Shown in pieces: positions 17,185-26,523 of a DNA stretch of 64,000 nucleotides. Every line of letters starts with the position of its first letter. The stretch's first letter is position 1. The DNA comes from Hyphomicrobiales bacterium. Its GTDB lineage: Bacteria; Pseudomonadota; Alphaproteobacteria; Rhizobiales; Rhizobiaceae. The notes beneath the pieces were generated by a model, which was not told where the DNA came from, ran no database searches, and worked only from the letters and a program-made list of their open reading frames with translations. Where the stretch lies: positions 248,001-312,000 of the forward strand of contig UBZP01000001.1 in assembly GCA_900469965.1 (NCBI GenBank), written 5' to 3'. Position numbers and translations under genes: made by a program.

Positions 17185-17223
17185 CGGCGCTTGCGTCTCG
17201 CCGCCGCATCGAAATCCTTCAGG

Positions 17224-17254
17224 GCGGGCCCATTCGGGCCCGCAACGTTTTTTT
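17224..17254 (+). terminator. Rho-independent terminator of msrA
   Basis: An 8-bp perfect stem GCGGGCCC / GGGCCCGC with loop ATTC, followed by AACG and seven T residues, 39 bp after the msrA stop. Confidence 0.88.
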
Positions 17255-17402
17255 ACCAACTGAAAAAATTCTCGTGAAATTTTGCGGCGGGCATGCAAGG
17301 ATCGCCCCGTCTGATCCTCGGGAACAGGGTTGGCGCTCCGCAGACCGTCATTCACGGACGTGCGGGAGGACCCAAAAAAATCAATAGCAACAGGGCTGCA
17401 CG

Positions 17403-18395
17403 ATGAAAAAAACCTTGCTTACTCTCCTTGCCACTGCGGCCATGTCGGCGACGGCGCTCGCAGCGGACATCAAGCCGGCCATCATCTACGACCTCGGCGG
17501 CAAGTTCGACAAATCCTTCAACGAAGCAGCCTTCAACGGCGCCGAAAAGTTCAAGGCCGAGACCGGCATCGAATACCGCGACTTCGAGATCGCCAACGAC
17601 GCCCAGCGCGAGCAGGCGCTGCGCCGCTTCGCCGGCGACGGCAACAACCCGATCGTGATGGCCGGCTTCTCCTGGGCCGCCACGCTGGAGAAGGTCGCAG
17701 CCGAATATCCGGACACCAAGTTCGCGATCATCGACATGGTGGTCGACAAGCCGAACATCCGCTCCGTCGTCTTCAAGGAAGAGGAAGGCTCCTGGCTCGC
17801 CGGCATCCTCGCCGCCATGGCGTCGAAGTCGAAGACCGTCTCCTTCGTCGGCGGCATGGACATCCCGCTGATCCACAAGTTCGCCTGCGGCTATATCGGC
17901 GGCGCGAAATCGGTCGGCTCCGACGTCAACGTGCTCGAGGCCTATACCGGCACCACGCCCGACGCCTGGAACGACCCGGTCAAGGGCGGCGAGATCGCCA
18001 AGTCGCAGTTCGACCAGGGCTCGGACGTCGTCTACCACGCGGCCGGCGGGACCGGCGTCGGCGTGCTGCAGGCGGCGGCAGATGCCGGCAAGCTCGGCAT
18101 CGGCGTCGATTCCAACCAGAACATGCTGCATCCCGGCAAGGTGCTGACTTCGATGCTGAAGCGCGTCGACGTCGCCGTCTATGACGCCTTCAAGTCGGCG
18201 AACGACGGCAACTTCACGCCCGGCATCAACGTGCTCGGCCTGAAGGAAGACGGCGTCGGCGTCGCCATGGACGACAACAACGCACCGCTGATCACGCCCG
18301 AGATGAAGGCCGCCGTCGACAAGGCCAAGGCCGACATCATTGCCGGCACGGTCACCGTCCACGACTACATGTCGGACGAGACCTGCCCCTACTGA
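17403..18395 (+). CDS. BMP-family nucleoside-binding protein of an ABC importer
   Basis: A 330-residue periplasmic binding protein of the basic membrane protein (BMP/Med/PnrA) family. The signal peptide covers about 1-20 (ending ALA). The opening IIYDLGGKFDKSFNEAAF is characteristic of purine-nucleoside-binding members. It would deliver nucleosides to the ATPase and permeases at 18876-22517. A hairpin terminator after the gene and the oppositely oriented slyX separate it from those genes, a common arrangement that makes more binding protein than transporter. Confidence 0.9.
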   Translation: MKKTLLTLLATAAMSATALAADIKPAIIYDLGGKFDKSFNEAAFNGAEKFKAETGIEYRDFEIANDAQREQALRRFAGDGNNPIVMAGFSWAATLEKVAAEYPDTKFAIIDMVVDKPNIRSVVFKEEEGSWLAGILAAMASKSKTVSFVGGMDIPLIHKFACGYIGGAKSVGSDVNVLEAYTGTTPDAWNDPVKGGEIAKSQFDQGSDVVYHAAGGTGVGVLQAAADAGKLGIGVDSNQNMLHPGKVLTSMLKRVDVAVYDAFKSANDGNFTPGINVLGLKEDGVGVAMDDNNAPLITPEMKAAVDKAKADIIAGTVTVHDYMSDETCPY

Positions 18396-18411
18396 TCATA
18401 GCAGTCCTGGA

Positions 18412-18450
18412 GGGCCCGCCGGGTTCGCATCGAGCCCGGCGGGCCCTCTG
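18412..18450 (+). terminator. Hairpin terminator after the BMP gene
   Basis: A 12-bp stem GGGCCCGCCGGG / CCCGGCGGGCCC with an 11-nt loop, 16 bp after the stop, followed by a weak TCTGATTCTG tail. It may attenuate rather than fully stop transcription. Confidence 0.65.
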
Positions 18451-18464
18451 ATTCTGCGGGCGCG

Positions 18465-18695
18465 TCAGTAGTGCGGCGGGCGGGTGACCGGCGGCGCCTC
18501 GAGGGCATTCTCCTCCAACGCGAGGAAGCGCTCGGCCAACTGGTCCAGCTTTGCCCGCATCTGCTCCACGACCTTCCACTGCCCGGCAATCTGATCGGAC
18601 AGTTCCTCGATGGTGCGGTCCTGATGGGCGATGTGCTCCTCGAGGGCGGCGATGCGGGCCGAATGGTCTTCGGCAGTGTCGGCGGGATCTGTCAT
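18465..18695 (-). CDS. slyX: SlyX-family coiled-coil protein
   Basis: A 76-residue SlyX-family protein: residues 10-65 form a heptad-rich coiled coil (RIAALEEHIAHQDRTIEELS) and the end has the family-typical PPxTRPPHY. SlyX has no firmly known function. It is oriented against the nucleoside transporter genes and sits between the binding protein and the ATPase gene, starting 180 bp from the ATPase start. Confidence 0.9.
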   Translation of the reverse strand: MTDPADTAEDHSARIAALEEHIAHQDRTIEELSDQIAGQWKVVEQMRAKLDQLAERFLALEENALEAPPVTRPPHY

Positions 18696-18875
18696 GGTGC
18701 TTCGGCCTTGCGCTTCGTTGTGACGGATCTAACGAATGACGGCGCGGGCCGCAATGATGCTGGACAAGCGCAACGGAAGCAACAAGACTGAACCGGCAGA
18801 GAGCGGCCGGACGTGAGAAGCCAGCAGACCCGCCATGCGGACGACGGCTTCCCCACACAAGAACAACGGATCGTC

Positions 18876-20411
18876 ATGGGTGAACTGGCAATCGAACTGA
18901 AGGGCATCGACAAGAGCTTCGGCCTCGTCCATGCCAACAAGGACATCAACCTGAAGGTCCGAAAAGGGACCATTCACGGCATCATCGGCGAGAACGGCGC
19001 CGGCAAGTCGACGCTGATGTCGATCCTCTACGGCTTCTACCAGGCCGATCGCGGCGAGATCCTGGTCGATGGCAGGCCGATCGACATCCGCGATCCGAAC
19101 ACGGCGATCTCGGCCGGCATCGGCATGGTCCACCAGCACTTCATGCTGGTGGAGAACTTCACCGTGCTCGAGAACGTGATGCTGGGGGCGGAGGAAAGCT
19201 GGATCCTGAACGCCGGCATCACCAAGGCGCGCAGCGAGCTGAAGCGGCTGGAGAAGGAATACGCGCTGGAGGTCGATCCGGATGCGGTGATCGAGGAGCT
19301 GCCGGTCGGGCTGCAGCAGCGCGTCGAGATCCTGAAGGCGCTCTACCGCAAGGCGGACATCCTGATCCTCGACGAGCCGACGGGGGTTCTCACCCCGGCC
19401 GAGGCCGACCACCTGTTCCGCATCCTCGGACAGCTGAAGGCGCAGGGAAAGACCGTCATCCTCATCACTCACAAGCTGCGCGAGATCATGGCGATCACCG
19501 ACGAGGTGTCGGTCATGCGCCGCGGCGAGATGGTGGCGACGCGGCAGACGAACAAGACCTCGGTGGAGGAACTGGCCGAACTGATGGTCGGCCGGCGGGT
19601 GCTGCTGCGGGTCGAGAAGGGCGAAGCGCGTCCCGGCGCCGTGAAGCTCTCGGTGAAGGACCTGACGGTGCGCGACAGCCGCGGCGTGACCATGGTCGAC
19701 GACGTCTCCTTCGATCTGCGCGCAGGCGAGATCGTCGGCATCGCCGGCGTCGCCGGCAACGGCCAGTCCGAGCTCCTCGAGGCGATCGCCGGCATCCGCC
19801 GGGCGGTCGCCGGCAGCGTCGAACTGAACGGCCGGGCGATCGACGTCACCGGCCATGCCGATCCGGCCGAGTTGCGCCAGCGCGGGCTGGCGCATGTGCC
19901 GGAGGACCGCCACCATGTCGGGCTGGTCTTGAAGTTCGAGGAAAGCGAGAACGCCATCCTCGGCTATCACGACGACCCGAAATACCGCAAAGGCCTGCTG
20001 CTCGACATCGATGCGATCCGGGCGGACGCGGAGGACAACATCCGCAAATACGACATCCGGCCGCCGAATGCGCGGCTGAAGACCGCCAACTTCTCCGGCG
20101 GCAACCAGCAGAAGATCGTGCTCGCCCGCGAGATGGAGCGGGACCCGGACGTGCTGATCATCGGCCAGCCGACCCGCGGCGTCGACGTCGGCGCGATCGA
20201 ATTCATCCACCGGCGCATCATCGAGATGCGCGACCAGGGCAAGGCGGTGCTGCTCGTCTCGGTCGAGCTCGACGAGATCCGGGCGCTGTCCGACCGGATC
20301 CTCGTCATGTTTGCCGGCCGCGTCGTCGGCGAACGTGAACCCGATGCCTCCGAAGGCGAGATCGGCCTTTTGATGGCCGGCGTCGAAGGCCCGAAGGAGG
20401 CCGCGCAATGA
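18876..20411 (+). CDS. Nucleoside ABC importer, double ATPase subunit
   Basis: A 511-residue protein with two ABC domains in the RbsA/YufO style. Domain 1 has Walker A GENGAGKST (38-46) and DEP in ILILDEPTGVL. Domain 2 has a degenerate P-loop GVAGNGQSE, signature FSGGNQQK and an altered Walker B, LIIGQPTRG. Such asymmetry is normal for CUT2/BMP importers. The start MGELAIELKG follows a plausible GGAT spacer region. The next gene starts inside its last codons (ATGA, 4 bp). Confidence 0.93.
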   Translation: MGELAIELKGIDKSFGLVHANKDINLKVRKGTIHGIIGENGAGKSTLMSILYGFYQADRGEILVDGRPIDIRDPNTAISAGIGMVHQHFMLVENFTVLENVMLGAEESWILNAGITKARSELKRLEKEYALEVDPDAVIEELPVGLQQRVEILKALYRKADILILDEPTGVLTPAEADHLFRILGQLKAQGKTVILITHKLREIMAITDEVSVMRRGEMVATRQTNKTSVEELAELMVGRRVLLRVEKGEARPGAVKLSVKDLTVRDSRGVTMVDDVSFDLRAGEIVGIAGVAGNGQSELLEAIAGIRRAVAGSVELNGRAIDVTGHADPAELRQRGLAHVPEDRHHVGLVLKFEESENAILGYHDDPKYRKGLLLDIDAIRADAEDNIRKYDIRPPNARLKTANFSGGNQQKIVLAREMERDPDVLIIGQPTRGVDVGAIEFIHRRIIEMRDQGKAVLLVSVELDEIRALSDRILVMFAGRVVGEREPDASEGEIGLLMAGVEGPKEAAQ

Positions 20412-21541
20412 GTACCCCTTATGCGAAACTGCCGGGCTGGGTCGAATACGGCCTCATCCCGCTCGTCAATCTCGTCGTCGCCTTTGCGGTCGCCGGCCTC
20501 GTCGTGCTGCTCGTCGGCGAGAGCCCGCTGGAAGCGGCCTACCACATGATCAACGGCGCCTTCGGGCGCGGCGAATACATCGGCTTCACGCTCTACTACG
20601 CCACCACCTTCATCTTCACTGGGCTCGCGGTCGCCGTCGCCTTCCATGCCGGGCTGTTCAACATCGGCGGCGAGGGCCAGGCCTATGTCGCCGGCATCGG
20701 CGTGGCGCTGGCCTGCCTCTGGCTCGACCGCCTGATGCCCTGGTACGTGGTGTTTCCGATCGCGATCCTCGGTGCGGCGCTGTTCGGCGCCGCCTGGGCC
20801 TTCCTGCCCGGCTGGTTCCAGGCCAAGCGCGGCAGCCACATCGTCATCACCACGATCATGTTCAACTTCATCGCCGCGAGCCTGATGAACTACATGCTCA
20901 ACCGGGTGATGAAGCCGCTCGGCTCGATGTCGCTGGAGACGCGCACCTTCGACGCCGGCGGCCAACTGCCGAAGCTCGACTGGCTAATGGCGATCTTCGG
21001 TTTGAGCGTCGGCACCTCGCCCTTCAACGTCACCTTCCTCCTGGCGCTTGCGGCCAGCTTCGGCGTCTGGGTGCTGATCTGGCGGACCAAGCTCGGCTAC
21101 GAGATGCGCACCATGGGTCACAGCCCGCAGGCGGCGCGCTATGCCGGCATCAAGGAGGCACGGATCATCGTCATCACCATGATGATCTCCGGCGCGCTCG
21201 CCGGCATGATGGCGCTGAACCCGATCATGGGCGAGACCTACCGCATGCAGCTCGACTTCGTGCAGGGCGCCGGCTTCGTCGGCATCGCCGTGGCGCTGAT
21301 GGGGCGCTCGCATCCGGCCGGCATCATTCCCGCCGCGATCCTGTTCGGCGTGCTCTACCAGGGCGGCGCCGAGATCGCCTTCGAGATGCCGTCGATCTCG
21401 CGCGACATGATCGTCATCATCCAGGGGCTGGTGATCCTCTTCGCCGGCGCGCTGGAGCACATGTTCCGGCCCGCCATCACCCGCGCCGTCCTCGGTCTGT
21501 CCGGGCGCGGGCGCACGCAAGCAGCCGTCAAGGGAGCCTGA
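20408..21541 (+). CDS. Nucleoside ABC importer, permease subunit 1
   Basis: A 377-residue permease of the BPD_transp_2 (YufP-like) family with about ten helices. The family segment FNIGGEGQAYVAG lies near residue 80, and GYEMRTMGHSPQAARYAGI marks the cytoplasmic loop that contacts the ATPase. It pairs with the next permease to form the membrane channel for nucleosides. It overlaps the ATPase gene by 4 bp, and the second permease follows after 4 bp. Confidence 0.93.
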   Translation: MSTPYAKLPGWVEYGLIPLVNLVVAFAVAGLVVLLVGESPLEAAYHMINGAFGRGEYIGFTLYYATTFIFTGLAVAVAFHAGLFNIGGEGQAYVAGIGVALACLWLDRLMPWYVVFPIAILGAALFGAAWAFLPGWFQAKRGSHIVITTIMFNFIAASLMNYMLNRVMKPLGSMSLETRTFDAGGQLPKLDWLMAIFGLSVGTSPFNVTFLLALAASFGVWVLIWRTKLGYEMRTMGHSPQAARYAGIKEARIIVITMMISGALAGMMALNPIMGETYRMQLDFVQGAGFVGIAVALMGRSHPAGIIPAAILFGVLYQGGAEIAFEMPSISRDMIVIIQGLVILFAGALEHMFRPAITRAVLGLSGRGRTQAAVKGA

Positions 21542-21545
21542 GGCC

Positions 21546-22517
21546 ATGGACTATCTCCAGCTCTTCCTCGAGCTCGCGCAGTCGACCGTGCGTCTGTCGA
21601 CGCCGCTGATCCTGGCCGCCCTTGCCGGTCTCTTCACCGAGCGCGCCGGCGTCTTCGACATCGGCCTGGAAGGCAAGATGCTCGGCGGCGCGTTTGCCGC
21701 CGGCTGCGTCGCCTTCGTCGCCCAGTCGGCCATGGCGGGGCTGCTCGCCGCCGTCGTCGTCTCGGTGCTGCTGTCGCTCGTGCACGGCTACGCCTCGATC
21801 ACTCAGCGCGGCAACCAGATCGTCTCGGGCGTCGCCATCAACTTCATCGTCGCCGGCGCCACCGTCATCCTCGGGGAAGCCTGGTTCCGGCAGGGCGGGC
21901 GCACGCCGGCGCTGGCCGAAGGCGCGCGCTTCCAGGAGATCACGCTTCCCTTCGCCGAGACGCTGCGCGGCGTGCCGTTGCTGGGGCCGATCTATGCCGA
22001 GCTCATCTCCGGCCACCAGGCGCTGACCTACCTCGCCTTCCTGATGGTGCCGGCGAGCTGGTGGATCCTCTACCGCACCCGCTTTGGCTTGCGGCTCAGG
22101 GCGGTCGGCGAGAACCCGGGAGCGGTCGATACGGCCGGCATCTCGGTTCTGTGGATGCGCTACCGCGCCGTCATCTGCTGCGGCATCCTGTGCGGCATCG
22201 CCGGCGCCTATCTGTCGCTCGCCGCCAATGCCGGCTGGACGAAGGGGATGACCGCCGGCAAGGGCTACATCGCGCTCGCGGCGCTGATCTTCGCCAAGTG
22301 GCGGCCGGTACCGGTGATGCTGGCCTGCCTGCTGTTCGGCTTCCTCGACGCCTTCGCCATCCGCTACCAGAGCACGCCGCTGCCGTTGATCGGCAAGGTG
22401 CCGGTACAACTGATGCAGGCCCTGCCCTATATCCTCACCGTGGTGCTGTTGGCCGGCTTCATCGGCAAGGCCATCCCGCCGAAGGCCGGTGGCGTCCCCT
22501 ACGTGAAGGAGCGGTAA
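21546..22517 (+). CDS. Nucleoside ABC importer, permease subunit 2
   Basis: A 323-residue YufQ-like permease, the shorter partner in BMP-type transporters. It carries FTERAGVFDIGLEGKMLGGAF near residue 31 in two pieces typical of the family, a loop GLRLRAVGENPGAVDTAGI, and ends in a basic tail PKAGGVPYVKER. The cytidine deaminase gene starts 2 bp after the stop, so uptake and breakdown genes form one operon. Confidence 0.93.
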   Translation: MDYLQLFLELAQSTVRLSTPLILAALAGLFTERAGVFDIGLEGKMLGGAFAAGCVAFVAQSAMAGLLAAVVVSVLLSLVHGYASITQRGNQIVSGVAINFIVAGATVILGEAWFRQGGRTPALAEGARFQEITLPFAETLRGVPLLGPIYAELISGHQALTYLAFLMVPASWWILYRTRFGLRLRAVGENPGAVDTAGISVLWMRYRAVICCGILCGIAGAYLSLAANAGWTKGMTAGKGYIALAALIFAKWRPVPVMLACLLFGFLDAFAIRYQSTPLPLIGKVPVQLMQALPYILTVVLLAGFIGKAIPPKAGGVPYVKER

Positions 22518-22519
22518 GA

Positions 22520-22912
22520 ATGTCCCACGACCTGTTCGAAGCGGCGCGCGACGCCATGGCGTTTGCGCATGCGCCCTATTCGAAGTTTCCGGTGGGGGCG
22601 GCGATCCGTGCGGAGGACGGCAAGGTCTATCGTGGCGCCAACATCGAGAACATCTCGTTCCCGCAAGGCTGGTGCGCCGAGCCGACGGCGATCGGCGCGA
22701 TGATCATGGGCGGCGCGAAGAAGATCGTCGAGATCGCCGTGATCGCCGAGAAGCTGCCGCTCTGCCCGCCGTGCGGCGGCTGCCGGCAGAAGATCGCCGA
22801 ATTCGCCTCGCCGTCGACGCGCATCTATCTGTGCGACGAGACGGGCGTGAAGAAGACGCTGACGATGGACGAGCTCTTGCCGCACAGCTTCGCGACGGAG
22901 GTGATCGGATGA
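22520..22912 (+). CDS. cdd: Cytidine deaminase
   Basis: A 130-residue cytidine/deoxycytidine deaminase (homotetrameric type). Zinc ligands C52, C85 and C88 and the catalytic E54 are seen in WCAEPTAIGA and PPCGGCRQ. It converts cytidine and deoxycytidine to uridine and deoxyuridine in the cytoplasm. It overlaps pnp by 4 bp (ATGA). The start at 22520 gives the usual ~130-residue length. Confidence 0.95.
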   Translation: MSHDLFEAARDAMAFAHAPYSKFPVGAAIRAEDGKVYRGANIENISFPQGWCAEPTAIGAMIMGGAKKIVEIAVIAEKLPLCPPCGGCRQKIAEFASPSTRIYLCDETGVKKTLTMDELLPHSFATEVIG

Positions 22913-23718
22913 AGGACACGGTCGACCAGCTGTTCCCGCATCTGGGGGGGCGCGTGCCGCGCTACGGCATCATCCTGGGATCCGGGCTCGGCTCGCTCGT
23001 GGAGACCGTCGAGGGCAGCGTGCGCATTCCCTATTCGGAGCTTCGCAGCTTTCCGGTCAGCACCGTCTCGGGCCATGCCGGCGAAATGGTGATCGGGCTC
23101 GTCGGCGGCGTGCCGGTCATCATGCTGTCCGGCCGGGCGCACTACTACGAGAAGGGTGACGCGAACGCGATGCGCGGGCCGATCGAGGTGCTGAAGGGGC
23201 TCGGCGTCACCTCGCTGATCCTGACCAATTCCGCCGGTTCGCTGCGCGAAGACATGCCGCCCGGCTCGGTGATGCGCATTTCCGACCACATCAACTTCTC
23301 CGGCGCCAATCCGCTGATCGGGATCGAAGACGACGACCGGTTCGTCGGCATGACCCAGGCCTACGATGCGGGCCTTGCGGCGCAGATGGAGGCGGCGGCG
23401 CGGAAGACCGGAACGCCGCTCCACCAGGGCGTCTACATGTGGTTCTCGGGGCCGAGCTTCGAGACGCCGGCGGAAATCCGCATGGCGCGGGTCCTCGGCG
23501 CCGACGCCGTCGGCATGTCGACCGTGCCGGAGGTGCTGATCGCCCGCCACCTCGGGCTGAAGGTGGCCGCGGCGTCGGTGATCACCAACTACGGTGCCGG
23601 CATGACCGGCTCCGAACTCAGCCATCACGAAACCAAGGACATGGCCCCGGTCGGCGGTGCGCGGCTCGCCGCCATCCTTGCCGAGATGATCGCGGCCGGA
23701 GAAACTGCCGATGAATGA
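22909..23718 (+). CDS. Purine-nucleoside phosphorylase (trimeric, PNP-II type)
   Basis: A 269-residue phosphorylase of the human-PNP/XapA type. It has the phosphate-binding GSGLGSL near residue 24, HAGEMVIG and GRAHYYEKGD, and the base-binding region VITNYGAGMTG. It splits guanosine, inosine and their deoxy forms to base and (deoxy)ribose-1-phosphate. It is coupled to cdd upstream and overlaps deoC by 8 bp. Substrate preference (hypoxanthine/guanine rather than adenine) is inferred from the family and from the nearby adenosine deaminase gene. Confidence 0.92.
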   Translation: MKDTVDQLFPHLGGRVPRYGIILGSGLGSLVETVEGSVRIPYSELRSFPVSTVSGHAGEMVIGLVGGVPVIMLSGRAHYYEKGDANAMRGPIEVLKGLGVTSLILTNSAGSLREDMPPGSVMRISDHINFSGANPLIGIEDDDRFVGMTQAYDAGLAAQMEAAARKTGTPLHQGVYMWFSGPSFETPAEIRMARVLGADAVGMSTVPEVLIARHLGLKVAAASVITNYGAGMTGSELSHHETKDMAPVGGARLAAILAEMIAAGETADE

Positions 23719-24484
23719 GACCACACCCCGCCTCGTCGCCGCCAAGGCGCTGTCGCTGCTCGACCTGACCGATCTCTCCGACACGTGCGACGCAACCGCA
23801 ATCGAAACGCTGTGCGCGCAGGCGAACACGCCGTTCGGCCCGACGGCGGCCATCTGCATCTGGCCGCGCTTCGTTGCCCAGGCCCGGGCCCTTCTCGGCC
23901 CGGACAGCCCCATCCGCATCGCCACGGTGGTCAACTTCCCCTCCGGCGACCTGCCGGTCGACACTGTCGTCTCCGAGACGGAGCAGGCGATCGCCGACGG
24001 TGCCGACGAGATCGATCTCGTCATTCCCTACAGGGCGCTGATGGCCGGCAACGAGGACGCCGTGCGCGAGATGATCCGCGCGGTGCGCACGGCCTGCAAG
24101 CCGCCTGTCGTGCTGAAGACGATTCTCGAGACCGGCGAGCTGAAGGACCGCGACCTGATCCGCAATGCGTCGCATCTGGCGATCTCGTCGGGCGCCGACT
24201 TCATCAAGACCTCGACCGGCAAGGTGGCGGTGAACGCCACCCTGGGCGCGGCCGACATCATGCTCAACGCCATCCGCGAGAGCGGCCGCAATGTCGGCTT
24301 CAAGCCGGCAGGCGGCGTGCGCACCGTTGCGGATGCGACCCTCTACCTGGACCTCGCCGCGACGATCCACGGTCCCGACTGGGCGTCGCCCTCGACCTTC
24401 CGCTTCGGCGCCTCCGGCCTTCTCGGCGACATCATCGCCGTGCTCGAGGGCCGCGAGGCCGGCGACCAGAGCGCGGCCTACTGA
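23711..24484 (+). CDS. deoC: Deoxyribose-phosphate aldolase
   Basis: A 257-residue class I aldolase. The Schiff-base lysine is in FIKTSTGK, with GFKPAGGVRT carrying the second active-site lysine and EIDLVIPY earlier in the barrel. It cleaves deoxyribose-5-phosphate to acetaldehyde and glyceraldehyde-3-phosphate, completing deoxynucleoside breakdown with DeoA, PNP and DeoB. It overlaps pnp by 8 bp and precedes deoA by 2 bp. Confidence 0.96.
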   Translation: MNETTPRLVAAKALSLLDLTDLSDTCDATAIETLCAQANTPFGPTAAICIWPRFVAQARALLGPDSPIRIATVVNFPSGDLPVDTVVSETEQAIADGADEIDLVIPYRALMAGNEDAVREMIRAVRTACKPPVVLKTILETGELKDRDLIRNASHLAISSGADFIKTSTGKVAVNATLGAADIMLNAIRESGRNVGFKPAGGVRTVADATLYLDLAATIHGPDWASPSTFRFGASGLLGDIIAVLEGREAGDQSAAY

Positions 24485-24486
24485 CC

Positions 24487-25800
24487 ATGCTGCCGCAGGA
24501 GACCATACGGCGAAAGCGCGACGGCGAGGTGCTGGCGGCGGAGGAAATCAGCGCCTTCATCGCGGCGCTGACGGAGGGAACGGCGAGCGAAGGCCAGGTC
24601 GCAGCCTTCGCCATGGCCGTGTGGTTTCGCGGGATGGACGCGCGCGAGACCGTTGCCTTGACCGAAGCGATGCGCGATTCCGGGGAGGTGCTCGACTGGC
24701 GCGACCTCGACCGGCCGGTGGCGGACAAGCATTCGACCGGCGGCATCGGCGACAACGTCTCGCTGATGCTGGCGCCGATCGCGGCGGCCTGCGGGCTGGC
24801 CGTGCCGATGATCTCCGGCCGCGGACTGGGGCACACCGGCGGCACGCTCGACAAGCTCGAATCGATCCCCGGCTACACGGTCACCCCGACGCCGGCCCTG
24901 TTTCGCAGGACGGTGAAGGAGGCGGGTTGCGCGATCATCGGCCAGACAGCCGACCTCGCGCCGGCGGACCGGCGTCTCTACGCCATCCGCGACGTCACGG
25001 CCACGGTCGATTCGGTGCCGCTGATCACCGCTTCCATCCTGTCGAAGAAGCTGGCCGCGGGGCTGCATTCGCTCGTGCTCGACGTGAAGCTCGGCAACGG
25101 CGCCTTCATGACCAGCCGGCCGGATGCCGAGCGGCTGGCGCGAGCGCTCGTGGAGGTCGCCAACGGCGCGGGCCTGCGGGCGACTGCGCTTATCACCGAC
25201 ATGAACCAGCCGCTCGCGGACGCGGTCGGCAACGTCGTCGAACTGGAAAACTGCATCGCCTTTCTCCGGGGCGAGAAGGCGGGGACGCGGCTGGAGCGGA
25301 TCGTGCTGTCGCTGGCTGCGGAAATGCTGGTCAGCGGCGGCATCGAGACGGATACGGCGGCCGCGCATGCGCGTGCGCAGCGGGCCGTCGCGGACGGACG
25401 GGCCGCCGAGGTGTTTTCGACGATGGTGCGGTCGCTCGGCGGGCCCGCCGACCTTCTCGACAATCCGGCCGGCATCCTGGCGAGGGCCCCGGTCATCCTG
25501 CCGGTCACCGCCGTGACGTCGGGCTACCTTGCGGCCTGCGACGCGCGCGGCATGGGGATGGCCGTGATCGAAATGGGTGGCGGACGGACCAGGCCGGACC
25601 AGACCATCGATCACCGCGTCGGCTTCGACCGGCTGAGGCCACTCGGTACGCGCATCGAGGCGGGCGACGAGATCGGGCGGGTCCATGCGCGAACGCTGGA
25701 AGAGGCCCAGGCCGGCGTTGCGCGCCTGCGCGCGCTGTACGCGATCGAAGATGCCGCGCCGCTGCCGGACTATCCGATCATCGGCCGGATCAGCGAATGA
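24487..25800 (+). CDS. deoA: Thymidine phosphorylase
   Basis: A 437-residue pyrimidine-nucleoside phosphorylase. It shows the phosphate-binding KHSTGGIGDN near residue 81, SGRGLGHTGGTLDKLE and the C-terminal domain. It splits thymidine and deoxyuridine to base and deoxyribose-1-phosphate. It is last in the transporter-cdd-pnp-deoC-deoA operon. The final 11 bp overlap the 3' end of the oppositely transcribed protease gene. Confidence 0.96.
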   Translation: MLPQETIRRKRDGEVLAAEEISAFIAALTEGTASEGQVAAFAMAVWFRGMDARETVALTEAMRDSGEVLDWRDLDRPVADKHSTGGIGDNVSLMLAPIAAACGLAVPMISGRGLGHTGGTLDKLESIPGYTVTPTPALFRRTVKEAGCAIIGQTADLAPADRRLYAIRDVTATVDSVPLITASILSKKLAAGLHSLVLDVKLGNGAFMTSRPDAERLARALVEVANGAGLRATALITDMNQPLADAVGNVVELENCIAFLRGEKAGTRLERIVLSLAAEMLVSGGIETDTAAAHARAQRAVADGRAAEVFSTMVRSLGGPADLLDNPAGILARAPVILPVTAVTSGYLAACDARGMGMAVIEMGGGRTRPDQTIDHRVGFDRLRPLGTRIEAGDEIGRVHARTLEEAQAGVARLRALYAIEDAAPLPDYPIIGRISE

Positions 25801-26323
25801 GGCGCATCCGGCCGCCGTCGACCTGATAGGACGACAGACCCTTGAGGAAGGTCATGCCGACCAGCATGCCGGAGAGCGCCTTGTCCTCCAGCACCATGGC
25901 CCCGACATCCGAAACGCTGATCGAGCCGATGGCAACACTGTCGAGGCGGACATAGGCTGCGCGCGCCTTGCCGTTGGCCGTATTGACCGCGTAGCGGAAA
26001 TCGAGTTCCTTGCGCGCGATCCCCAGCCGTTCGGCCATCGAGACGTTGATCGCGACCATGCTGGCGCCGGTGTCGATCATGCCCTTCTGCTTGCGGCCGT
26101 TGACCGTGAACAAGCCGGAGAAGTGACCGGCGGCATCCGCCTCCAGCGTGACGCCGCGGTTGCCGGTGTAGCGGGCGGTCGAGACCGGCTCGACGGTGGC
26201 CGTTTCTGCGCCGTTCGTGCTGCCCTCGCTCCGACCGGCGGACAGATAGCTGTTGGCAATGCCCGGCACGTAGACGGCCACGGCGGCAATGGCGGCAACG
26301 ACGAACAGACTGCGGGCGAACAT
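25790..26323 (-). CDS. Retropepsin-like periplasmic aspartic protease (clan AA, PerP-like)
   Basis: A 177-residue single-domain aspartic protease of the alphaproteobacterial clan-AA family. One N-terminal helix (about residues 5-24) acts as signal anchor; the catalytic motif is MIDTGASMVAI and a second-lobe pattern GMLVGMTFL follows. Such proteins act as dimers in the periplasm; relatives include Caulobacter PerP. The second ATG (26323) was chosen because a GGAG site ends 6 bp upstream; the first (26329) directly abuts that site. The substrate is unknown. A CtrA-like box lies about 160 bp upstream. Confidence 0.82.
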   Translation of the reverse strand: MFARSLFVVAAIAAVAVYVPGIANSYLSAGRSEGSTNGAETATVEPVSTARYTGNRGVTLEADAAGHFSGLFTVNGRKQKGMIDTGASMVAINVSMAERLGIARKELDFRYAVNTANGKARAAYVRLDSVAIGSISVSDVGAMVLEDKALSGMLVGMTFLKGLSSYQVDGGRMRLIR

Positions 26324-26483
26324 GGGCATCTCCTGCGGGGATCATCCCCGACCTTGCGCACGCCCCGATGGCGCGGGACGGTGCGCCGAACCGGACGTGC
26401 CAGGCAGTAGACCATGCCAATGTTGACGGACCGGAAAAATGGAGCCCGATCGCGGGATTTGCCGCAGCGAAAGCGCAGGGTAG

Positions 26484-26499
26484 CTAACGCCCGGTTAAC
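26484..26499. promoter_or_regulatory. CtrA-like box (one mismatch) upstream of the aspartic protease gene
   Basis: CTAA-CGCCCGG-TTAAC matches TTAA-N7-TTAAC except for the first base. It lies in the 200-bp gap between the protease start and the upp stop, both on minus. Confidence 0.4.
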
Positions 26500-26523
26500 G
26501 CGGCATACCAACCTGCGCTGATA

